Below are positions 8,975 to 15,305 of a stretch of DNA of 20,160 bases, one piece after another; the stretch's first letter is position 1, and each line of letters begins with the position of its first letter. The notes beneath the pieces are model-generated. The model saw only the letters and a program-made list of their open reading frames with translations. It made no database searches and was not told the DNA's origin. This DNA is from Deltaproteobacteria bacterium (GTDB lineage Bacteria; Desulfobacterota; Binatia; Binatales; Binataceae). The translations under genes were made by a program, and so were the position numbers. The stretch is from the NCBI GenBank assembly GCA_003161515.1, contig PMOH01000109.1:1-20160 (forward strand). The letters run 5' to 3'.

Positions 8975-9040
8975 GTGCATTTCGGCGATCTACGAGCGCC
9001 ATCTCTGGGGCGCGGACGAGACGGTCTCAGGAGACGGGTC
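8975..9040 (+). pseudogene. 5' fragment of a class I methyltransferase gene, cut by an insertion
   Basis: In the frame of 8988 the sequence reads IYERHLWGADETVSGDGS. This matches the N-terminal pattern of a small bacterial class I SAM methyltransferase family (IY...WG...SG-x-GS before the SAM motif; family recalled from memory). After S the frame runs into the inserted DNA and stops at once. A TAA at 8967 and the lack of ATG before residue IY suggest the true start was GTG 8975, with one extra base near 8984. The rest of the gene resumes at 10169: joining 9040 to 10177 gives an uninterrupted frame reading SGDGSTLESAASLRDTLPRL. That perfect join is the main evidence that the two pieces were one gene. 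Confidence 0.8.
9033..9040 (+). repeat. Left 8-bp target-site duplication GACGGGTC
   Basis: GACGGGTC occurs here and again at 10169-10176, directly bounding the inserted segment. The match is exactly 8 bases: the flanking bases differ on both sides. Removing one copy plus the insert restores the methyltransferase frame. Confidence 0.75.
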
Positions 9041-9081
9041 GGTGCTGCCTTGATTTGAGGCTGAGTGTGAATTTCAAGTCA
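9041..9081 (+). repeat. Left terminal inverted repeat of the cassette (imperfect)
   Basis: It starts GGTGCT and has CTGAGTGTGAA at 9061-9071. It aligns with the reverse complement of 10128-10168, which starts GGTACT and has CTGAGCGCGGAA, with one 3-base gap. Similarity is partial, so the exact extent is uncertain. Confidence 0.45.
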
Positions 9082-9164
9082 CGAAGGTTAATTTGCCGGG
9101 ACCACGCAGAATAAACGGGGACGGCTCTACTTAGATTTGAGACGCCGTCGTTCTTCTTTGTAAG

Positions 9165-10001
9165 ATGGCAGGTATGCTGGCGCCAATTCAATGGATCGCA
9201 CGCCTCATTTCGGGAGCGACTGGCAGAGAGTCATGGCTCATCCGGCAACTGCGTCCCGCGTACGAATCAACGTTGCAGCTGCTGAGCGCTGGACGCGGAG
9301 TGCCTTGGGAAATAAATGGCGTTCCTTTCCGTATCGATTCGCACTATCGCAACCGCATGGGCCACGACTACGACGCTTCGGTTGCGCTTTTCCTGAGCCA
9401 GCGGGTTAAACCAGGGGCGATTTGCTTTGACGTAGGTGCGAACGTCGGCGTTTACGTTTTGCAGTTCGCACATTGGTCGGGAAGCTCGGGACGCGTAATT
9501 GCTTTTGAGCCAAATCCCGCCGCAGTTGAAGTCCTTAGCAGACACGTGCGCCTGAACGAGATCGAAAGCACTGTGACAATCGAGAAAGTCGCGATCAGTA
9601 GCGCACCGGGTACCGCGACGCTTTACCGTGCGCAGGCGGACGGCATGAGCCGGTTGGGAGAGCCAAACAAGCTTCTGCGTGATCGCGTAGAACCCATCGA
9701 GGTTCCCGTGACAACGATTGACGAGTTCTGCGCGCGAACAGGCCTGACGCCAGATTGGCTTCTCATCGACATTGAGGGTTTCGAGTTTGCGGCACTCCTT
9801 GGCGCAACGCGTATGCTCGAACGGCAACGAAACAAGCTCGGATTGGTGGTGGAGATGCATCCCGATGTCTGGAAATCGGCTGCGACTTCTCGTGAAGGCG
9901 TGGAGCGCTTTCTTTCGGAAATGGGGCTATGTGCGATACCACTGACAGGACAACAAGACTCGTTGCGAGAACACGGACTGGTTCATCTGGCGTGGATCTG
10001 A
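9165..10001 (+). CDS. FkbM-family methyltransferase (cassette passenger)
   Basis: A soluble SAM-dependent methyltransferase of 278 residues. Motif I is CFDVGANVGVY (D89, G91, N93, G95), followed by VIAFEPNP, where the acidic residue binds the SAM ribose, then VTTIDEF and LLIDIEGFE (D202, E204, G205, E207). This order is characteristic of the FkbM family, which O-methylates sugars and other hydroxyls. ATG 9165 was chosen; ATG 9174 is possible and neither has a good ribosome binding site. It is the only gene inside the apparent inserted cassette and lies in the same direction as the cluster, so it can be read from cluster transcription. GC content of the gene body (43 of 60 at 9601-9660) is like the cluster, unlike the DNA around it. 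It is a different family from the gene it interrupts. Confidence 0.9.
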   Translation: MAGMLAPIQWIARLISGATGRESWLIRQLRPAYESTLQLLSAGRGVPWEINGVPFRIDSHYRNRMGHDYDASVALFLSQRVKPGAICFDVGANVGVYVLQFAHWSGSSGRVIAFEPNPAAVEVLSRHVRLNEIESTVTIEKVAISSAPGTATLYRAQADGMSRLGEPNKLLRDRVEPIEVPVTTIDEFCARTGLTPDWLLIDIEGFEFAALLGATRMLERQRNKLGLVVEMHPDVWKSAATSREGVERFLSEMGLCAIPLTGQQDSLREHGLVHLAWI

Positions 10002-10127
10002 AATAGCTTCGTCACGGTTGAACCCTCGGGCTTGGCAGCGTGGCGAAGATTCATAGTGCTGGTCATTTATCGGGCCGCCAAATCCGCTATGAGCTAGAGT
10101 CACCACGACACACTTCGTTTTGCGATG

Positions 10128-10168
10128 ACTGTCTTAGTTTTCCGCGCTCAGTGTCTTAATTTAGTACC
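10128..10168 (+). repeat. Right terminal inverted repeat of the cassette (imperfect)
   Basis: It ends TTTAGTACC immediately before the right GACGGGTC copy. Its reverse complement shares GGT-x-CT and the CTGAG-x-G-x-G block with the left end of the cassette. Confidence 0.45.
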
Positions 10169-10176
10169 GACGGGTC
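10169..10176 (+). repeat. Right 8-bp target-site duplication GACGGGTC
   Basis: Second exact copy of the 8-base sequence at 9033-9040, at the point where the methyltransferase frame resumes (GS codons, then TLESAASL). Confidence 0.75.
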
Positions 10177-10691
10177 TACGCTCGAGTCAGCTGCCTCATT
10201 GCGCGATACTCTGCCACGACTGCTGGCGGAACTAGGTGCCGAATCACTGCTGGATGCTGGTTGTGGCGATTTCAATTGGATGAATACCGTCGATCTGAGT
10301 GGGGTTAGATACATTGGATTCGATGTGCTGATCAAGCGCAACGTTGAGCTCTACGGTTCTGAGAGCCGCACTTTTCTAATAGCCGACATCACCAAGGACC
10401 GGCCACAGAACGCGGATGTCGCCTTGTGTAGGCACTGTCTCATACACCTATCGAATCGTCAGGTTTGTATTGCGCTACGAAACCTGAGGAATAGTGCAAA
10501 GTATCTTCTCGCCACCACCTTCCGCGCCGTAACAAGTAACGCCGACATTTGGCTCGGTAACTTTTCGCCCTATTAACTTGGAAATCCAACCGTTCAACCT
10601 ACCGAAACCCCTTCGTGTCTTTCACGATTCTATAATCACCGATCGAAGTTCGGTGCTGGCTCTTTGGCGTCTGGCCGACATTTCGATCTGA
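10169..10691 (+). pseudogene. 3' fragment of the split class I methyltransferase, with a frameshift
   Basis: The frame resumes after the insertion as DGSTLESAASLRDTLPRLL, then the SAM motif LLDAGCGDFNWM and the conserved stretch DVALCRHCLIHLSNRQ, then YLLATTF. A stop (NFSPY then TAA) interrupts it at 10574. Deleting one T from the run 10562-10565 changes this to NFRPINLEIQPFNLPKPLRV and continues to ALWRLADIS and TGA 10691, which matches the C-terminal pattern expected for this family (RP-x-NL, PF-x-LP, LWRL; from memory). With the cassette and two single-base shifts removed, the gene would encode about 192 residues. Local GC is low (26 of 60 at 10441-10500). The stop lies 10 bases before the wzm-like start. 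A truncated product from TTG 10199 is possible but unlikely to be functional. Confidence 0.8.
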
Positions 10692-10701
10692 ATTAAAGGA
10701 A

Positions 10702-11556
10702 ATGCCCGAATCCGCGATTTCATTCGTTCAAGAGCCGGTCACGCCAACGATCACGATCGAGGCCGGCCGGGGATGGGCAGGCCTGGATCTCCGGGATCTT
10801 TGGCTCCATAGGGATCTGTTCTCCCTTCTGATTTGGCGCGACGTCAAGGTCCGCTACAAGCAGACCGTGCTGGGCGCGGCGTGGGCCATTCTCCAACCGT
10901 TCCTGACCATGGTGGTATTTACACTCTTTTTCGGGAAACTCGCGAAGGTCCCCTCCGACGGCATCCCGTACCCGATTTTCGCTTACGCTGGGCTGTTGCC
11001 TTGGATGTTTTTCTCCAATGCGATTACGGCCAGCAGCAACAGCCTGGTCGGCAATGCTTCCTTAATCACCAAAGTTTATTTTCCCCGGATGGTGATTCCC
11101 GGCGCTGCCGTCGGCGCCGGCCTGGTCGATTTAGCTATCGCCGCTCTTATCCTCGTCGCGATGATGGCGTACTACGGCTTCGGCCTCGGCTGGAGCGCGC
11201 TGATGCTGATACCGCTGGTGCCATTGACCGCGCTTTTGGCGCTCGGGGTGGGAATGTGGATGTCGGGACTCAACGTGAAGTATCGCGACGTTCGCTATGC
11301 GCTGCCGTTCTGCGTCCAGCTCTGGATGTATGCGACGCCGATCATCTATCCAATCAGCTTTATCCCGGAGCGATGGCGCTGGATTCTGGTGCTCAATCCG
11401 TTGACCGGTATCATCGATGGCTACCGATCGGCGTTGTTCAGCCGGCCGTTCCACTGGTGGGAGCTCATCGTCTCGGCGATCTTGACGCTGCTCTTCCTAG
11501 TCTATGCGGCGTACTCGTTCAAGCAGATGGAGCGTGACTTCGCCGATATCATCTGA
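10702..11556 (+). CDS. wzm: Wzm-type ABC-2 transporter permease for polysaccharide export
   Basis: The membrane subunit of an ABC-2 polysaccharide exporter, 284 residues, the standard size. The cytoplasmic N-terminus leads to LLIWRDVKVRYKQTVLGAAW (about residues 43-62), the conserved interfacial region that contacts the ATPase. About six helices follow, including FLTMVVFTLFFGKLAKVPSDG, LLPWMFFSNA and LPFCVQLWMYATPIIYPISF, with the typical NPLTGIIDGYRSALF near the end. It moves lipid-linked O-antigen or a similar glycan across the inner membrane together with Wzt, encoded 8 bases downstream. AAAGGA sits only one base before ATG 10702, closer than usual for a ribosome binding site. The gene follows the broken methyltransferase after 10 bases. 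Confidence 0.93.
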   Translation: MPESAISFVQEPVTPTITIEAGRGWAGLDLRDLWLHRDLFSLLIWRDVKVRYKQTVLGAAWAILQPFLTMVVFTLFFGKLAKVPSDGIPYPIFAYAGLLPWMFFSNAITASSNSLVGNASLITKVYFPRMVIPGAAVGAGLVDLAIAALILVAMMAYYGFGLGWSALMLIPLVPLTALLALGVGMWMSGLNVKYRDVRYALPFCVQLWMYATPIIYPISFIPERWRWILVLNPLTGIIDGYRSALFSRPFHWWELIVSAILTLLFLVYAAYSFKQMERDFADII

Positions 11557-11564
11557 TCGTCAAG

Positions 11565-12863
11565 ATGCATCCGATAATCAAAGTCGAGAATCTGGGCAAG
11601 CGTTACCAGATTGGGCTCCGCCAGCCTTACCGCACCCTGCGCGAGAGTGTGATCGAAACAGTGGCCGCGCCGGTGCGCGGTATAGCTGCTCTCTTGAGCC
11701 GCAACGGTGATGAAAAACGCGACCGACAAAACCCGCATGTCTGGGCGCTCAGGGATTTGAGCTTCGAGGTCGCGCCCGGTGAAGTGCTTGGCATCATCGG
11801 GCGCAACGGCTCAGGCAAATCGACTCTGCTCAAGATTCTTTCGCGAATCACAGAGCCGACGACCGGCCGCGTCGAGCTGTACGGCAGAGTCGGCAGTCTG
11901 CTGGAGGTTGGAACGGGATTCCATCCGGAGCTTACCGGCCGCGAGAACATTTATCTGAGCGGCGCGATCCTGGGGATGCGGCGAGCAGAGATCGCGCGGA
12001 AGTTCGACGAAATGGTGGCGTTCGCCGAGATCGAGCAGTTCGTCGACACCCCGGTTAAGCGCTATTCGAGCGGCATGTATGTCCGGTTGGCGTTCGCCGT
12101 CGCCGCCCATCTGGAATCCCAAATTATCCTTGTCGACGAAGTGTTGGCGGTGGGCGATGCGGCATTCCAGAAGCGCTGTCTTGCGAAGATTGGCGAAGTT
12201 GTCCGCGAAGGGCGCACCGTACTGTTCGTGAGTCACAACATGGCATCGATTGAGGCGCTATGCGAATCCTGCCTTCTGATTCGGCAGGGCAGGCTCGAGG
12301 ACAAAGGTGAGCCTGGCAAGATCATCGAGCGTTATATGGCAGCCGAAGCCGGTCAAGGATCGGGAGAACGGTCCCTGATTGATCATCCTGGGCGTAGGAG
12401 AGATTCAATTCCGATGATGACATCGGTCGCGTTATTCTCGGATTCGAGACAGCCGATCTCAGGTCTGCGTATGGGTTCGCCTCTCTCGGTGCGAGTCTCG
12501 TTTTCCTCACCCGAGCCGCTGCGTCCCATCATCGGCGTGAACATCAGGACCGCGCAGGGTGCGCCGGTCTTCGGAGTAAGCAACCGGTGGACCCATCAGG
12601 GCTTTGATGGTCCGGTGTTGAGGAGCGCAACGATTAGCTGCGATTTTAAAAGCCTGCCGCTAATGCCGGGCACCTACATTGTAGATCTAGGCTTCGGCGA
12701 CTTTGGCGATATCAGCCGTGAGTTGGACGTGGTTTTCGAGGCGATTGCGTTCGAAGTGTTTCCGACTGATGTTTATGGGACTGGTCGGTTGCCCCGCCAT
12801 ACTGATGGTCCCGTTTTCTGGGATGCTAACTGGATAGTATCAACCAGAGACGCGGTCGACTGA
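11565..12863 (+). CDS. wzt: Wzt-type ABC transporter ATPase with C-terminal cargo domain
   Basis: The ATPase partner of the preceding permease, 432 residues. The nucleotide-binding domain has Walker A GRNGSGKST (79-87), signature YSSGMYVRLAFA (from 167), Walker B IILVDEVLAVGD with D191 and E192, and the switch histidine H224 in FVSHNM. As in other polysaccharide ATPases, a Q-loop region with GSLLEVGTGFHPELTGREN is present. After a linker, residues about 285-425 form a beta-rich domain (VRVSFSSPEPLRPIIGVNI, LPLMPGTYIVDLGFGD, FPTDVYGTG) resembling the Wzt C-terminal carbohydrate-binding domain. In well-studied systems (E. coli O8/O9a) this domain recognises a modified non-reducing end of the glycan, such as a methyl cap. 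The many methyltransferase genes nearby fit such a mark, but this is inference. Confidence 0.93.
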   Translation: MHPIIKVENLGKRYQIGLRQPYRTLRESVIETVAAPVRGIAALLSRNGDEKRDRQNPHVWALRDLSFEVAPGEVLGIIGRNGSGKSTLLKILSRITEPTTGRVELYGRVGSLLEVGTGFHPELTGRENIYLSGAILGMRRAEIARKFDEMVAFAEIEQFVDTPVKRYSSGMYVRLAFAVAAHLESQIILVDEVLAVGDAAFQKRCLAKIGEVVREGRTVLFVSHNMASIEALCESCLLIRQGRLEDKGEPGKIIERYMAAEAGQGSGERSLIDHPGRRRDSIPMMTSVALFSDSRQPISGLRMGSPLSVRVSFSSPEPLRPIIGVNIRTAQGAPVFGVSNRWTHQGFDGPVLRSATISCDFKSLPLMPGTYIVDLGFGDFGDISRELDVVFEAIAFEVFPTDVYGTGRLPRHTDGPVFWDANWIVSTRDAVD

Positions 12864-12972
12864 ATTGAAGGCTGCACAAGGCGCAGCGGAAAGTACGATC
12901 GAGGAAACAGACCTGAGCTTGTGTGAGTCGTCGATTGAGAATCATCTGCAAGACAATTGAAGTGAGAAGATT

Positions 12973-12979
12973 GGAGGGG
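12973..12979 (+). promoter_or_regulatory. Strong ribosome binding site for the GTG start at 12987
   Basis: GGAGGGG lies 7 bases upstream of GTG 12987 and fixes that non-ATG start. It is the best Shine-Dalgarno match I noticed in the window, which suggests that this gene is translated independently of the preceding wzt-like gene. Confidence 0.7.
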
Positions 12980-12986
12980 ACGGTCG

Positions 12987-13829
12987 GTGAATCTTGAATT
13001 CTGGTCGCGCACAGTGAGTATCAGAGCGCGGCGGCGATTGAATCCCGAAGCAACTATCTCGATCGGCAACCGCCGAGTGAAGGTCGATCTCCGCGATGGA
13101 GTCATCGCCACTAAATTATACATGGAGAGGTCCTGGGAGCCGGAACTTGGGAACCTGTTCCGCCGTCTCCCGCTGCGCGACACGGTATGCGTGGATGTAG
13201 GGGCTAACATCGGATTGCATACCCTGGAACTCAGTGAATGTGTCGGGCGCAATGGAAAGATTCTGGCTTACGAGCCTGACCCGCACAATTTCTCGCTCCT
13301 GACCGAGAATATCCGGCTAAACGAGGCAACCAACGTTGCGGCCGAGCGGATTGCGATTGGAGAGAGCAACGGAGAAGGGTTGCTGCGCCATAACTCGTGG
13401 AATTTTGGCGATCATCGCGTGGAAGCATACGGCGTGCCTGGTGCCCGCTACGATTCCGTCGCAATTCGTACGCTCGATTCAGCGACGGCGTCAATCGCGG
13501 CAGGAGAAATAGGGTTGATAAAAGTCGACACGCAGGGTTACGACTTCTTCGTATTGAAGGGCATGACAAAGACACTGGAGCGAAACGCACAGGTTGTACT
13601 GGTAGTCGAAATTTCTCGCGTCTTGCTCCACAAAGCTTGTACAAGTGCGACGGAGTTTGTAACTCGTCTGCGCGAACTGGGGTTCGATGGATGGGAACTT
13701 CATGAGCATCGCTTCTTTCCGCTACTTGCTCCTGAAAATTACGAATACATGAACGAACACGCGGACGTAAATGTCGTGCTTTCTCGCAATCCCGCCTCAT
13801 TGCTGCCCCTGCTCCGGGACTTGTATTGA
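12987..13829 (+). CDS. FkbM-family methyltransferase
   Basis: A second FkbM-type SAM-dependent methyltransferase, 280 residues. Motif I is VCVDVGANIGLH (D70, G72, N74, G76), then ILAYEPDP, IRTLDS, and the late acidic motif LIKVDTQGYDFFVLKG (D181, D186). These match the family order. The two FkbM genes in the window are clearly distinct sequences, so this is not a copy of the cassette gene. It sits 123 bases after the wzt-like gene with its own strong ribosome binding site. By position it could methylate the glycan exported by that transporter, perhaps at its end, but no substrate can be read from the sequence. A stretch of about 345 bases without a gene follows. Confidence 0.9.
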   Translation: MNLEFWSRTVSIRARRRLNPEATISIGNRRVKVDLRDGVIATKLYMERSWEPELGNLFRRLPLRDTVCVDVGANIGLHTLELSECVGRNGKILAYEPDPHNFSLLTENIRLNEATNVAAERIAIGESNGEGLLRHNSWNFGDHRVEAYGVPGARYDSVAIRTLDSATASIAAGEIGLIKVDTQGYDFFVLKGMTKTLERNAQVVLVVEISRVLLHKACTSATEFVTRLRELGFDGWELHEHRFFPLLAPENYEYMNEHADVNVVLSRNPASLLPLLRDLY

Positions 13830-14174
13830 CTGGGAGGCACGGAGTTCCTTGATGGCCAGAGGCGTTATCGTATGCCCGCACGACACCGCTCGAGCGCCAC
13901 TCGACAGATAGACGATGCCGGAAGAGCAATTTTCACCCGTTAGGGAATCGCGTGTGATTCACGTTACCAGCGAATCGAGGTCGTCGACACCCTAACGGTT
14001 CTGCGCGGGCAGGAATGAGCGGCCGACCACGAGCCAGCAGGGTGTCGGTATGATCCATGCTGGTGAACCGGATTCCTAATAATCATCGGCGAGCGCGCAG
14101 TACCACTCGTAGGTAAGAAGGAACCCACTGGGCGAATGCGGAATCTTAGATTTCAGCTACGCTAAAACTTCCGT
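13830..14174 (+). other. Gene-free stretch with nested inverted repeats
   Basis: No credible coding frame in either direction. A 9-base inverted repeat, CCGTTAGGG at 13937-13945 and CCCTAACGG at 13990-13998, encloses a smaller one (GAATC at 13945-13949, GATTC at 13956-13960). A further 6-base pair, CCAGCA at 14034-14039 and TGCTGG at 14058-14063, lies downstream. There is no T tract after these, so they are not typical intrinsic terminators. The first repeat, preceded by AATTTTCAC, could be the remnant of an insertion-sequence end (weak inference). A promoter for the following gene set may be here, but no clear consensus pair was found. Confidence 0.4.
13937..13998 (+). repeat. 9-bp inverted repeat with nested hairpin
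   Basis: CCGTTAGGG (13937-13945) pairs with CCCTAACGG (13990-13998) across 44 bases, and GAATC/GATTC form a small hairpin inside. Function unknown; candidates are an insertion-sequence relic, an operator or an RNA structure. Confidence 0.5.
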
Positions 14175-15305
14175 TTGCAGCATTGGCATATCATAACCGG
14201 CGGGTATCCTCCCCAACCTGGCGGAGTGAGTGACTATACGCGCCTGATTGCAATTGAACTGGCGCGCGCCGGCGATGTTGTGAACGTCTGGGCTCCAGCT
14301 TGCGGCGTTGCCGATCCGATCGATGACGGAGTCGCGGTGCATCGTCTGCCCGGCCATTTCGGACCGCGCGCTATCGCGCTTCTCGATCGTCAGCTCAACG
14401 GGAACCCGGGCCGTATTCTCGTGCAGTACGTGCCGCACGCGTTTGGCTTCAAGGCGATGAACTTTCCCTTCGTGTCCTGGCTGTATGCGCGGCGCCGCGC
14501 GAATATCACGGTCATGTTTCACGAGGTTGCCTATCCCGTCGCTGCGTCGCAGTCGCTCAAACACAACCTGCTCGGCGTGGCAACGCAAAAGATGGCGGCG
14601 ATTGTCGCGCGGGCTGCCGGCCGAATCTTCGTTTCCACTTCTTCATGGGAGTCGCAACTGCGCGCGATTTCCCGAACTGCAAAACCAATCGTATCGGTGC
14701 CGGTTCCGAGCAATCTCCCAGTGGTTGTAGATTGCCCGGCAATGAATGCGATCAGACGGCGCCACTGGCCGGTCGAAGGACCAATCGTCGGACATTTCGG
14801 AACCTATGGCGATAGCATCGCTGAACTGCTGGACCGAATTCTTCCGGCTATACTTGTCGATGTTCCGCATGCGTCGGCGTTTCTCATCGGACGCAACAGC
14901 GAGGTTTATCGCGAAAAATTGATTAGCAGGAATCCACAGCTTGGCCGCAGAGTTGCCGCGACCGGAATTCTTGGGGAGCGCGACGCGTCGTCGCACATCA
15001 GCGCGTGCGATTTGATGCTGCAACCGTATCCCGACGGGATCAGTACGCGGCGCACGAGCGCGATGGTCGGGCTTGCGCACGGGCGTGCGGTCGCCACCAC
15101 GTCGGGCCATCTGACCGAATCGCTATGGGCAGAGAGCGGGGCAGTAGCGATCTCGCCGGTGAATGAACCGCTGGAGAACGCGCGCTTGGCTAGCGGCTTG
15201 CTGCTCGACGTGAAGCATCGCAAGCAGCTTGGTTCGGCCGGCCGCGCGCTCTATCAGAGTAAGTTCCAGATCAGCAACACCGTTGCGGCTTTGCGTGCTG
15301 CGTAA
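14175..15305 (+). CDS. GT4-like glycosyltransferase
   Basis: A 376-residue GT-B glycosyltransferase. The N-terminus HWHIITGGYPPQPGGVSDYT is characteristic of a GT4-like group whose members usually begin a few residues before this motif. That supports the TTG start at 14175: an in-frame TAA at 14163 and no ATG in between leave no better choice. The C-terminal domain is a variant: after FLIGRNSEVYREKL it has ISACDLMLQPYPDGISTRRTSAMVGLAHG rather than the usual E-x7-E motif, which I do not find, so donor binding may differ. The TAA stop overlaps the next ATG by one base (TAATG). It begins the second tight block of glycosyltransferases after the gene-free stretch. Confidence 0.85.
   Translation: MQHWHIITGGYPPQPGGVSDYTRLIAIELARAGDVVNVWAPACGVADPIDDGVAVHRLPGHFGPRAIALLDRQLNGNPGRILVQYVPHAFGFKAMNFPFVSWLYARRRANITVMFHEVAYPVAASQSLKHNLLGVATQKMAAIVARAAGRIFVSTSSWESQLRAISRTAKPIVSVPVPSNLPVVVDCPAMNAIRRRHWPVEGPIVGHFGTYGDSIAELLDRILPAILVDVPHASAFLIGRNSEVYREKLISRNPQLGRRVAATGILGERDASSHISACDLMLQPYPDGISTRRTSAMVGLAHGRAVATTSGHLTESLWAESGAVAISPVNEPLENARLASGLLLDVKHRKQLGSAGRALYQSKFQISNTVAALRAA

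Larger units (their letters stand above)
9041..10168 (+). mobile_element. Putative mobile insertion cassette carrying an FkbM methyltransferase
   Basis: A 1128-bp segment bounded by exact 8-bp direct repeats (9033-9040, 10169-10176) interrupts a methyltransferase gene. The ends form imperfect inverted repeats. The left end begins GGTGCTGCCTTGATTTGAGG, and the reverse complement of the right end begins GGTACTAAATTAAGACACTG. They share GGT-x-CT, then TT-x-A, then CTGAG-x-G-x-G about 20 bases in. The only gene inside is the FkbM-type methyltransferase; no transposase is visible. That matches the concept of a mobile insertion cassette, with IS-like ends and a passenger gene moved by a transposase acting in trans. 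An 8-bp duplication and GG ends would suit families such as IS1595 or ISL3, and IS1595 elements are known to carry passenger genes, but family assignment is inference. Confidence 0.65.

Noticed and set aside
10199..10576. Independent 125-residue methyltransferase gene
   Set aside because: It lacks the N-terminal part, starts at an internal TTG, and continues in another frame to 10691; better read as the remnant of the split gene.
12871..12887. Hairpin GCTGC/GCAGC after the wzt-like gene as a terminator
   Set aside because: Only five pairs and no T tract follows; too weak to call.
13231..13929. Long minus-strand open frame of 232 codons
   Set aside because: It lies mostly opposite the well-supported FkbM methyltransferase gene and its translation is arginine- and serine-rich without a domain, as expected for a shadow frame in GC-rich DNA.
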